Shown in pieces: positions 11,705-22,600 of a stretch of DNA of 64,000 nucleotides. Every line of letters begins with the position of its first letter. The first letter of the stretch is position 1. The stretch spans positions 2,976,001-3,040,000 of the forward strand of contig OX637363.1 in assembly GCA_951799405.1 (NCBI GenBank), given 5' to 3'. Both the position numbers and the translations under genes were made by a program. This DNA comes from Agapetus fuscipes. Its lineage: Eukaryota > Arthropoda > Insecta > Trichoptera > Glossosomatidae. The notes beneath the pieces are model-generated. The model saw nothing but the letters and a program-made list of their open reading frames with translations. It ran no database searches and was not told where the DNA came from.

Positions 11705-11960
11705 ATTCGACATACATCACTCTTGATAATGACCTGAGTATTGAAGGTTGAAAGTGCTTGAGGTAGAAAATATTATTGTGAAAATAAAACTGCGTTTTAG
11801 AAAAAAATCATTTTATTTTAAATTATAAAATCATTTTTATGAGGAATTATATAATTTTTATTTTTTGTATAAACACAGAGTTTTATTTTCACAAATTGAG
11901 TATTTATTTCACCCCAAGTACTTTCGACTTGCTTACGTCGTTTTCAAGAGGACACCATTA
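11705..11960. mobile_element. Penelope-related inverted element with variant hairpin motifs
   Basis: Motif CTTGATAATGACC...GGTTGAAAGTGCTTGAGG at 11722-11763. A convergent copy (minus) at 11909-11951 has stem GAC/GTC before GAAAG. The same sequence ends a Penelope-like fragment at 28700-28800. Confidence 0.55.
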
Positions 11961-12071
11961 CAAAATTGACAATACAAAAACCATAGAGAAATAAAAATAA
12001 TGAGTTAGGACAAAGCGGTACAATTAGATAATAACAAAGGTGAAGCAGCAGGAATTCGACATTGCGCTCCC

Positions 12072-12312
12072 CCAGTTCTTGTTTACCGTATACGCCAATC
12101 TTGTCAAATATGACTTTTTCATGCAGTTGTCTTATGAATCAAATTCTACACAATCTGAGCTAAGAAAACCCGTAAAACTCGATAATGTGAGAGTTCTTCT
12201 AAATATTTTTGAAATAAATTTATTGTTTTCATAAGAGACATTGGTCCAGTACACATGCAAACATTGCTCATGTAAAATTTTCTCAATGGCGTATACGATA
12301 AACAAAACTAAG
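12072..12312. repeat. imperfect inverted repeat
   Basis: TTGTTTACCGTATACGCCA near 12080 pairs with TGGCGTATACGATAAACAAA near 12285. It may be an old MITE. Confidence 0.4.
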
Positions 12313-12367
12313 GCAGCGATTGATCAAACTATAAGAATTACAATTTTTGTGTTTGTGGATTTCCAAA

Positions 12368-12435
12368 GTTTCCAAAGTTTCGAAAGTCCTCTCAGCATGG
12401 AATGCAAGCCCTCTACCAACTGAGCTATCGACTTG
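12368..12435 (-). repeat. SINE2 head fragment
   Basis: ACCAACTGAGCTATCGAC is the reversed A box of SINE2. Anticodon-loop-like GCATGGAATGCAAGC precedes it. Confidence 0.55.
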
Positions 12436-12570
12436 ACTGTCTGTGAAATATTATAGAGGACTGAGTGAGATAAGAGACCATGTCTGCAGAATGAGCCATG
12501 TTGGACTCATATCGTGACTTATAAGTGACAATAAGAAGACCACATCGAAAACCTCTCGACAACTCCTTCG

Positions 12571-13230
12571 TCAATTCTTACTTTTTTCTCTAATAACAAT
12601 CGGAAGCACGACTTCGTAATTTGGTTTTGAATCTTCTTCTGATGATGACACTTCAAAATATTCATCAGAAATTGTTTTATTTTCTGACACTCCTTCCGTC
12701 GCATTTGAAAACAACAGTGTTTCATTTGATTCAAGACTTTCTTCAACTTCTTCACTGGAAACCAATGCAGCCTCAGTACTTGTCTCCAAATCCATGGGCA
12801 TGGTCGATGTTTCTTTATTGTTTGATCCAAGAATTAAGCTTTCGTCTTTATGAACGTGCACCGAAAAAAAACTTTGAATTCTTTGAACAATATATTCAAT
12901 CAATGGTGGAAATTTTGACACAGTTGTTTTCAAATTTTTAATTAAATTCGATCTATTACCGTTCTTTAGTAGCTGCGCAAAAAAAACACGATTAAAAGTT
13001 CTATTTTGCATCAGATTTTCGTACAAAAATATTTGATTCTTTAGCGTCATATTTGTTTGGAATATTGCATTGTTTTCGATATTTAATTTCACATTTTGAT
13101 CAAACTTTTGAGCACTTTTCTCACTAAGAACTTCATTTTTCACAGCATCATTTTGATCTTTCCTTTTTGAAGAAACAATTTTACAAGTCAGCAGTATAGA
13201 AATAATTATAAAAACTTTAATTTTCACCAT
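12571..13230 (-). CDS. secreted glycosylated protein, 219 residues, one exon
   Basis: Uninterrupted reading frame with ATG at 13230. Residues 1-21 (MVKIKVFIIISILLTCKIVSS) are a signal peptide. The rest is hydrophilic with many N-glycosylation sites (NMT, NRT, NRS, NET, NAT, NKT) and an acidic Ser/Glu-rich C-terminal third. The segment FPPLIEYIVQRIQSFF resembles VPDVISSIVSRIQDIL in the gene at 1104-3469, which suggests a distant relationship. Just before the stop the sequence reads AAAAGTAAGAAT, a good splice-donor consensus. The real gene may therefore splice on to exons I did not find. Function unknown. Confidence 0.75.
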   Translation of the reverse strand: MVKIKVFIIISILLTCKIVSSKRKDQNDAVKNEVLSEKSAQKFDQNVKLNIENNAIFQTNMTLKNQIFLYENLMQNRTFNRVFFAQLLKNGNRSNLIKNLKTTVSKFPPLIEYIVQRIQSFFSVHVHKDESLILGSNNKETSTMPMDLETSTEAALVSSEEVEESLESNETLLFSNATEGVSENKTISDEYFEVSSSEEDSKPNYEVVLPIVIREKSKN

Positions 13231-13323
13231 TTTTCACTCCCCCTTTTACGTATTAACTTCGTTTTAATCTTGAATTTTTTAAACGCCAATCTTTTTCATT
13301 CTTATGTATCTTATTTTTTCTAC

Positions 13324-13334
13324 ACTTTATATGC
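13324..13334 (-). promoter_or_regulatory. candidate TATA box for the 12571-13230 gene
   Basis: The minus strand reads CATATAAAG about 95 bases upstream of the start codon at 13230. Position and sequence fit a core promoter; nothing else supports it. Confidence 0.35.
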
Positions 13335-13745
13335 TGTTTTTTTTAAGTTGTTTTCACTGCAATTGTTTGATTTATTTTGCACTTAACTATTTTTTTTGCT
13401 AAAGATTTTAATCTTCTGTTACACGCAAGTGCAGGTAACTGTACAAGTCTTGTCTTGGGTGTTATCTCTTGAGTATTTTCAACCAGAACAGCTCAAGGTA
13501 TACCGTATAAGTACTACCATGTATGATTGTAGAATAACTACGTAGATGTGCGTGCAAATAAAACAGGGACGTCTACAGTGAAATGACGCCCTGAAGAAAA
13601 ACAATATTAAATTCGACAAATACTAAAGTCAGCATCATTGCCAGTAAGTTGAAACGGTGTTATTCACACACAGCAAATCAATAGCTCAACTGCCACCTAA
13701 CGTGAATTTTATGTACCCGTGTTTTTTTTTAAATAAAGGCATTTA

Positions 13746-14042
13746 GACCGGTCCGTAGTCCAGTGGTGACACTTCGGACTCGATAATGGAAGGATGTGGG
13801 TTCGAATCCCGGCGGAGCACAAATAAATATGTCATTTATATTTTCAAATACGCGCTTCGCAGGGGGAAAAATTCATATTACTTTACCAAAGACCGGTTAC
13901 TAAAGGTCCGCCCCGCCTTACAGCAACTAGGTCTTGTTTGAGAATTGGCGCTTTCTACAGCGACGCAAGCTCGCACAGGGCTAATGCGGTGTGATTCACA
14001 CAAAAACAGCGCTCACCAAATAAATCATCCTAATTTATTATT
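13746..14042 (+). repeat. tRNA-derived SINE1
   Basis: Starts GACCGGTCCGTAGTCCAGTG; B box GGGTTCGAATCCCGG; ends CTCACCAAATAAATCATCC with a TTA-rich tail. Confidence 0.9.
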
Positions 14043-14054
14043 ATTTATTTTATT

Positions 14055-14432
14055 ATGTAATGTTGGCTTATTCATTTGTTACATTTTTTGTAAGTATAGG
14101 AAATTATTGACTTTTTTTGTATAGATTTCTTTTTAAGGTTTTGTTCTTTTCTTATACTTAATGTTATTTATTATTTGTATTCCTTGACTTATAGGTTGGT
14201 ATGAGGCTGACCACTCGGACTGTAAAAAATGGTTCACTTTGCCAATGTCACCCCTGTGTCAGGGAAGGTCGGCAAAAGTTGTAGGGCTTATGTTCATTTG
14301 AGGTTTGGATTTTATTTGTGAGTACTCATTCAGCATTTGTAAGCGCGAACTACACGTGTTTGTTTGTGGGCCTGCATTTGAGAGCTTTAAATGAAGATAT
14401 CCTTGCAACTTAGATTATAGATTAGCCTTTGA
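14055..14432 (+). repeat. LINE-A 3' UTR with tail unit
   Basis: Longer than most copies. AATGTTGGCTTATTCATTTG and the AT-rich UTR precede the tail unit, as at 43378-43766. This is a LINE subfamily whose UTR differs from the intact copy. Confidence 0.8.
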
Positions 14433-14687
14433 TCAAAATATCAAATGATAAAACCCTTAGTACGGTACTGTATTATGATAATTGTAAGAGCTTGTACTGT
14501 TCATTTCACATTGAAATATAAAACATAGTGAAGCCGTGTTTTCACTTTCTAATGAATTTCTAACACTTTTTTAAAATCCTTGAATTCGTTTTCTAATGCT
14601 AGTTCACAATAATCATACTTACATCATGAGCAATAACGTAGGTAGTATTTGTGATTACGTACGTACCTAAGCTTCACATATAGTGCA

Positions 14688-14985
14688 ACTACAAAATAAT
14701 GTGATGAGATGGTTTGGGCATGTGGAAAGAATGAATGATGATAGACTGACAAAGTATGTATACACTAGGTAGTGTGAAACGAAAAACAGGTAAGGGACGA
14801 CCGATAAAAGTATAGAGTGATGAGATTGAGGAGATTGTAAAATAATGGGATGTACAAAGCGAGCGTAAAAGAAGAAAATGCATGAAAAAGGTGATGGATA
14901 TGAATGAATTGAAAGAGGTATGTAAGGTTAGGAAGAAATGGAGGCAGCTCTGCAGAGGCTCTGGCCACTCCTAGAAATGATCTAT
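14688..14985 (+). mobile_element. LINE-B 3' fragment
   Basis: ATGGTTTGGGCATGTGGAAA to CAGAGGCTCTGGCCACTCC; coding frames are broken. Confidence 0.8.
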
Positions 14986-15051
14986 TAGGTTTTGCGTGGA
15001 ATTACGATCGTTTGACTTATTTGCAATAATAATAACTACACAAAAAATATA

Positions 15052-15210
15052 TATTAATCAGATATTAGTCGAACCGTTATAAGAGATCTTACATTAGTCT
15101 CGACGTTTCGTTAGCGACGTAGCTAACGTCTTCAGGAGACACCCTCTCTGCACGACGACTGAGGATGAACTGGTTCTCTTATAACGGTTCGTCTAATATC
15201 CGATTAATAA
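15052..15210 (-). mobile_element. hammerhead-motif element with long flanking arms
   Basis: Arms 15061-15086 and 15175-15200 (GAACCGTTATAAGAGA and complement) enclose the motif at 15104-15135. The 870-1015 copy is a relative. Confidence 0.65.
15104..15135 (-). ncRNA. hammerhead-ribozyme-like core
   Basis: On the minus strand: CTGAAGA, C, a perfect 6 bp stem GTTAGC/GCTAAC around TACGTC, then GAAACG. Confidence 0.5.
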
Positions 15211-15599
15211 ATTTAACTCTGTACTTATTATTATTGTAAATATAATTGATTTCTATTTGTTTTAGGCACCTTAAATAAAACAATCCGTTTAAATAAATAA
15301 AATAATTTTATTTACTTAAAAATGTAAATACGCACCTAGTTATCTGCAAATATTTGTTTAGGTTATTTGCTAAGATTCCCATTTATATATTTTCTTAGTG
15401 CTTACTGTCTACAAAACTTAAATTGTATAAAATGGCTTCTTTGTACCTGCCTTGAAATGTTTTTGATCAATATGAATATATTTAAAAAATATAGATAGTA
15501 AAGATACTTAAACATCCTTTCTTTTAATTTTTTTATTTTTTTTTATCTTTCAGTCGTGCAAGTTTGAGTTTTTTTTTCACATTTTTGAGTTAAATTGCC

Positions 15600-15650
15600 T
15601 AAGCGCTATCGGACTTTACCTGTCCATCTTCAGAGGCTAGCTTCTTTTAC
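15600..15650 (-). ncRNA. degenerate hammerhead-like core
   Basis: Minus strand: CTGAAGA, T, stem GGAC/GTCC, then GATA where GAAA is expected. Confidence 0.35.
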
Positions 15651-15691
15651 TTATGCTTTTACTAAAATAATAGTCACTTTGAAAACAATAC

Positions 15692-15822
15692 GTATGATGC
15701 TGGAGTGATGTTTTCCGGGATCTGTTGCCGTGGTCTGTGGGAGCTGGAGCTTCCGGACGTTTCGACCATTTCTACGATGGGTTTCTTCAGCGTGAAGTAT
15801 GATGATGAAGATGATGAAACCC
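15692..15822 (-). mobile_element. GATGCTGGAGTGA fold-back element, half
   Basis: One arm of the family complete at 33635-33918. The core at 15758-15790 has stem ACCCAT/ATGGTC before GAAACG. Confidence 0.7.
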
Positions 15823-15867
15823 ATACATATTATTATTTGTTAATTTAAAAAATGAAATTTGTTGTGT

Positions 15868-16130
15868 ATATTCCTTGACTTATAGGTTGGTAAGCGGCTG
15901 ACCACCCATGCTGTAGAAAATGGTTTACTTTGCCAATGTCACCCCTGTTTCAGGGAAGGTCGGCCGGAGTTGCAGGGTGTGTGTTTATTTGAGATTCGGG
16001 TTTTTATATTGTAGGTCCACATGCGACATGTTTAAGCGCGAACTTATATGTGTCTGCTTGTGAAAGTGCATAAAACGTGAATCTTTAATGTTACACATAT
16101 TTGCGACTTAGATTAGATTAAATTAGATTA
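15868..16130 (+). repeat. LINE-A tail unit, complete
   Basis: TTCCTTGACTTATAGGTTGG to repeated GATTA units. Confidence 0.9.
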
Positions 16131-16166
16131 TGGAACTAATAATGCTCTTTAGGAGAGGTTCCACTG

Positions 16167-16612
16167 TACTTGTAAGAGCTCGTTCCCACCTGTTGGGTGT
16201 CTACATCTAAATCTAAGCTGCAAAGATATATATCATTTAAGATTCACATTAAACGCATTCCCCGAGCAGACATGTATAATTTTGCGCTAACACATGCCGC
16301 ATGTGGACCTACAATATAAAAACTCAATCTCAAATGAACATAAGCTCAGCAACTCTTGCCGACCTTCCCTGAAATAGGGGTGACATTGGCAAAGTTAACC
16401 ATTTTTACAGTATGGGTGGTCATCCTCATACCAACCTATAAGTCAAGGATAAGTCGGATACGTATATTAATCGGAGGTTCCAGTGGCAGAACATTTCGGA
16501 CAAAATAGGTTTCCGATAAGTGTGAATAGCTTCATACATAATGCTCTGCCACTGAAACCTCCGATTAATATACGGATCCGACACCCGACAAGTGGGAATG
16601 GGCTCTTAGATT
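16167..16612. mobile_element. MITE with GAGCTCGTTCCCAC ends, split by a LINE-A tail
   Basis: Left end 16168-16201, right end 16456-16612 (TCCGATTAATATACG arms). The minus-strand LINE-A tail unit at 16203-16455 lies inside, so it is the younger insertion. Confidence 0.75.
16203..16455 (-). repeat. LINE-A tail unit, complete
   Basis: Tail variant CTAAATCTAAG; nested in the MITE described above. Confidence 0.9.
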
Positions 16613-16627
16613 AATTTGTAGTTATTT

Positions 16628-19600
16628 TTATCGTGGTCTGCTGCCGGCGATGGCCGTTGCCACTGGGCTAGCTTGTGCGAGACCCCCCGCCCCCACTAAG
16701 GCAGTGGCAGCCGGGGCAGATTGTGCCACTCCCCCTTGTCCTGCCACTGCCACTGCAGAGGGGCCGGCGTGCGAGACCCCTGTCTCACGCTCGTCATCTG
16801 AAACATAAAAAGAACCTGAAATGTAAAAACTAAACCTGGCTGTACACATAGCTTGTCAACCTCATCGTAACAAAAAAAAAACGGGAGAAATTGGGACGCC
16901 ACAATCTGATATTCTGTAATAATGTTACGGACGTTAGAGTTCGTGGGGTTTGCTTGTGTGTGGGCGTGTCTCGTGAATGTAAGGTTGTGGGTTCGAATCC
17001 CAGCGGAGCACAAAAAAAATACCATTTATATTTTCAAATTTGCTCTTCGCTGGGTTGAAAAATTCATAAATCTTTACCAAAGACCGGTCATCAAAAGGTC
17101 GATCCAGTGTGACAACAATTGGGTTATGCTTGAGAATTGGCGCTTTGTAGAAAAACCGCGCCGACCAAGCTCTTAAACCGATAGCTCAATTGGTAGAATG
17201 CTTGCGTTCTATACCGAGAGCAAGAGTTCGATCCCAAGGTTTATTCAGCCTTCACAAGAAATGAGAACCAGCCCCCCCGGAAGCTGAGAAACCCCCACTT
17301 CAACTGAAAGTGGTTGGTGTGCAGCCCAGAGTCGATTGAAACACTGAGCCCTGAAGTCGATAAGCTAAAAGCTAGAAATCAGTTTGTAAACCGAGATTGT
17401 GTAAAATAAATCTTGAAAAATAAATAAATTGTAGTTTGACTAAAAGAACCCAAATAAAATCATAGCAATTACAATTAGGATATTTATTTTGTGAGCGCTG
17501 TTTTTGTGTGGATTACACCTCAAGAGCCCTCTGCAATCTTGGTCGTCGCCATAAAAAGCGCTAATTCTCAAACAAGACACCGTTGCTGTAAGGTTAGATG
17601 GACCTTTTGATGACCGGTCTTTGATAAAGATTTATGAATTTTTCAACGCCGGGAGTCGAGCCCACATCCTTCCATTAACGAGTCAGAAGTGTTAGCCACA
17701 TGACTACAGATCGGTCAAATGTAATATATATTAGCAACTTAGATTATATTTTAAGACTATGTTCCATATTGGGTACCTGGTACTTTCATGCTCCTCGTTT
17801 CTTCGTTCTTATCTTCGTTTGTACTAAATTTCGCATCGATCGTCACAGTATCACCATCGTCGCTTTGTGCATTGGCCTGCAAAAGCTTCGGCGCTTCCCC
17901 GATAGATGTCTCTGCCCCAACAGCGTCTGCTCTAGACAAGAACCTTGAGAAGGGCAGCACCGACCTTTAATCATAAGTACATACAATAATGTAGAAAAAG
18001 TGAATAAATTGTTTTAATAATAAAATAATTCAAGTTAGTATTTTTCTAGTTGCAAGGCTTATGTTCATGTGAGGTTTTTAAATATTTATTTGTATGCACA
18101 TATGCAGAATGTGTAGGCGCGAACCTGAATGTGCCTGTTTATGGGCATACATTTAATATGAACCTTAAATGTTCACATATCTTTGCAGCTTAGATTATAG
18201 ATAAATAGATTTTGAGTAAAGCAACTCGGATCTATCTATGTATAATCTAAGTTGCAAAGATATATCGACATGTAAGGTCAATATTTAATGCATATATTAC
18301 ATTGAGGGTTTATATTAAATGTATTCCCACAAGTAGACATCGCACGTTTAATAATAAAGAGCAATAACTCAAAAAACAAGAATGTTGGGAAATCACGTTT
18401 GAAGTTCAGACAACCAGTACAATTTGTATGGGATGAAAAAGGCTTCCGATGTTTTATCTCGGTCATATTCGTCCAAATTGAACGGCTGTCGCATTCTACC
18501 TATTCTTCTCCCATTGTTCTTGCGTTTTATTACAAAATCTCGATTTTCCGAAACATACCGCACGTGGACCTACAATATAAAAACCCAATCTCATTAGATT
18601 AGATCAGACTGACATTGAAGATACAATCCAAAACTTACTGTGGACCAACAAGACGCTGCTGTCCCAGAAAACTTTTTGACCTCATCTCATCCATGTGTTG
18701 TTGTAGCATTTGATACGTTTGAGCTGCGTTCTGTGCCAGCTCTTGCTGTGCTTCTGCCATATGCTGCTTCTGCATCACTTCCATCGCATTCTGCTGCTGC
18801 ACCAATGTCGAAAACTGTCTCTGATCAGCTATGTTTGGCTGACCACCAAAGCTTTGCTGCAATCCTCCAAACCCTTGAGGTTGACCAGTCAAAAATAGCT
18901 GAGACTGTGGACCAGCTCTATACAATTGTGGTTCAGGACTTTGATACGGCGAGTCAAAAAAATTTGAAGGTATTTGACCAAAGTGCGTGGGACGTTCCTG
19001 AGAAACCAAAGATGGTGATTGGAGATCATTGATTTGTTGTGCTTGTGGTGAACTGTAGAATTCAGGTTGGATTTGATTGAACAATTGTGATCTCTGTTGT
19101 TGGATCAGATTTGGGAATACTTGAGGAATGGCTGGAGCTTGTTCAAAACTTGATGAATAAGGAACTTGGCTGCCAAAGTTTGTAAAAGGGTTACCAAGAT
19201 TTTGTTGATCAAATGCGTTTAATGGTTGTCTTTGTATGAAAAACCCATTTGAAGGGAATTGGCTTCTAGTGTAATCTAGCTGGGGAACATATTCTTGCTG
19301 TCCAACAAATTGCTGTCCTTGATTTATATTTCCCAGTTGGTCAAAATTGATCTGGACTTCTGGCACTGATGGTTTGTTGGCATCAGGTAGCTTTTTGTCA
19401 TTTTCTGATCCATTGTTTTGGTGGGATTCTTCAATCGGATCTATTTCACGGCCGAGTGTTTTGAGATTTGACGGAACTTGAAGTCTCTGTGCGTGTATGT
19501 GCGCTAAATCTTCTTCAGATCGACCTTGCACCAGCAGCAAAGCTTGCCCATCTGCAACAGAATAAATAAAAACACTTTTAGCAACGAACCATCCAATGTA

Positions 19601-22600
19601 AGGTATAAGTAAAAAACGGACTCATTCAATATGTTTAATGTATTGTTATGTAAATAACAAATACTATAAATGTTAGGTAGGTAGGTAGTTGTAGTTATAG
19701 CCGATATGAGTTGGAGCAATTATTATAGATACCTAGGAAAGAGACATTCAACTATGTACCTACTGGAAGCTTTATGTTCTAGAAGAATCCAGCAAAATTG
19801 GCTTCTAGCAACTACTGTCTTTAGGAGTATATAAGGCGCAAGTTGCCTGCAGGCGAGTCAGTCCATAAACGTCGCTCTGCTTTTGAACAAGAAATACATT
19901 GTAAGTGAAGACCAACCGTGAAGTAAATGTAAAGTGCTAAACCATAAATGTGAATTGTTAAAAATGAATATAAATTGTTAAATAAATCTTGGTGTAAAAT
20001 AAATATCCATGAAAGAAGACCAGTTTTGTTAAATAAAAGACTTTTGAACCCTAATAACACAACAGAATATACAAGTTGAAGACCATAGAATTGCGAATCA
20101 TAATCAAAATGAGAATCATTAGTTTTTCCACACATATACGAATCTAATCTAAATCTAAATCTAAGCTGCAAAGATATGTATCATTTGAGATTCATATTAA
20201 ATGCATTCCCACAAGCAGACATGCATAATTTCGCGCTTACACATGCCGCATGTGGACCTACAATATAAAAAACCCAATCTCAAATGAACATAAGCCCTGC
20301 AACTCTTGCCGACCTTCCCTGAAACAGGGGTGACATTGGAAAAGTGAACCATTTTTTACAGTATGGGTGGTCAGTCGCATACCAACCTATCTGAATAGAA
20401 TGAGTTTGCAAAAAACCAAATCAGTGATACCATTTACCTTGTTGTGGTTGCAATGGTTGCTGACCTCCATTAGGTGGACTGAAGATCAAAAAGCTCTGAG
20501 GTCCACCGGGAATACCAGAAAATCTGAAGTTTGGCTGCGGCCTGCAATGTGTGATACAAAATGTGATAAGACATAAGCGTTCGGGCGCTGGATTCCCTGC
20601 ACCTGGGTGTGTGACAGGGAGGACGACTGCGACGACAACTCTGATGAGAGCCCCAAGGAGTGCCAAGCTACAGGAGGCTGGGTGTTGCACGGCGAGGGGG
20701 CCCAGCGTAGAGACGCGGGCATGGGCGAGGACAGCCCGCCAGGAGCTACTCCGGCAAGGAGCTTGCCGACTCCCCCACCGATATTTGACCGATTTATTTA
20801 TATTTATATTTTAATTTAATAATTATTATAATGATTTAATTATTTTTAAATTTTTGACATTTTTATTTTTATTATTTTTATTTTTTTGACATTTTTATGT
20901 ACATTTTATATAATAATTGTTATTATTTGATATAATTTATTTATTTTTGTAATTAATAAACCCCATGTTCGCCAACATAAACTTAGTTACACTCTGCAGA
21001 GAAACCGCCAGAAATTTGCTCAGAGAGAATGAATGGGTGTTTGGAACTTGGAATGTCAGAAGAATGAATGAGTGTAAGGAGAAGGAAATTGTGAATGTGA
21101 TGAATGAAAAAAGAATACAAGTGATGGGTGTGACAGAGACAAAAATGAAAGGGAATGGTGAAAAAGTATTAATGAATGGTGAACTGTATATCTGGTCAGG
21201 TGTGGAAGATGGGAATGAAAGACAGGGTGTGGGTGTGGTTATAAGTGAGAATGTAAAAGGATGCATAACGGGCTACCAAAGAATCTCTCCAAGAATTTTG
21301 ACTGTTAAACTCAAAACAAACAGGATGAAAATTTTCTTGGTGGCCTGTTATGCACCTGTAGATTCAGAGTGTATGGACGTGAAAATGAGATTCTGGAATG
21401 AGTTGAATGCAGTTGTGCGCGAAAGCAAGAAGAATGAATACATTATAATTTTGGGAGATATGAATGGATGGGTAGGTACGCAAAGAGATGAGTGTGTGAA
21501 AATTGTTGGTCCTAGTGGACGAGGTGTAGTCAATGATAATGGGCGACACCTGATAGCTTTGTGTGCAGAGCACAGCCTTTTTGCATCAAACACATGGTTT
21601 CGACATAAGGATGTGCATCTGTACACAAGGCAGATTGTGGGAAGTCGCACAATCATTGACTACATCTATGTGGATGAAAGACTGAGAGGAGCCGTAAGAG
21701 ATAGCCGTGTCTATCGTGGGCCTGAAATAGGCAGTGACCACTATCTCTTATGCGCTAAAATAATGATTGGAGAAGTAAGAAAGAAGAAACGTAAGAAGAA
21801 AGTAAGAAAGCCAAGAATAAAAGTTGAAAGTCTGAGTGATGAAAACGTGAAAGTGAAGTATAAATCAGAAATACAAAAAAAGTTAAGTGTGAATGAACTT
21901 GAAAAGAATGTGAATGAAAAAGATATTGAAAGCATGTGGAAGGATATGAAAGAAAACATGATTGAATGTGCTCGAAAAGTATGTGGAGAAACGAAAGGTG
22001 GAAGATTGAAAGGGGATGCCTGGTGGAATGCTAAAGTAAAAGAGGCTGTGAAAGTAAAGAAGGAATGTTACAAAAAGTGGCTGAACGACAGGAATGATAG
22101 AAAGCTAGAAGATGAATATAAGATAGCCAAGCGAATGGCGAAGAATGTAGTTTATGAAAGCAAAGCGAATGAACAGAGAAAGATTGATGAAAAAATGAAC
22201 AGAAGTTTCACCGACAGTAGGAAGGAATTCTGGAGATGGGTCGGTGCCATTAGGAATAAAGATTCTGCATTGACCACCCCAGGAATCAAAAGTGCTGTTG
22301 GTGAGATGGTATGGGAGAATGATGAAGTATGTAAGAGATGGAAAGAATATTTTGAAGGGATTTTTGGTCGTGGCGAAAGAAATTTGTTTAGAAAAATGAC
22401 AGAAGAGAATGAATTTAGGATTTTGAAAGAAGAAATAAAAGTATCTATTGAATGTTTGAAGAATGGAAAGTCTGCTGGGTTTGATGGAATAAATGGTGAA
22501 ATGTTGAAAGCAGGAGGTGAATGCGTGATAGATTGGATGTACGAATTATGTAAGCTTTGTGTGAATGCAGGAGTAGTACCGATGGATTGGAGGAAGGCAG

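Noticed and set aside
13746..13830. tRNA gene from A and B boxes
   Set aside because: The same head occurs in many copies with a fixed SINE body after it and no intact cloverleaf; it is a SINE head.
18635..19551. Terminal exon of a separate Gln-rich protein
   Set aside because: Its stop lies inside a perfect GTAAGT donor, and the 17931 exon joins in phase.
20421..20722. Long minus-strand frames opposite the LDLa fragment
   Set aside because: Only 20438-20541 is bounded by splice sites in the right phase; the rest is a shadow of the plus-strand fragment.
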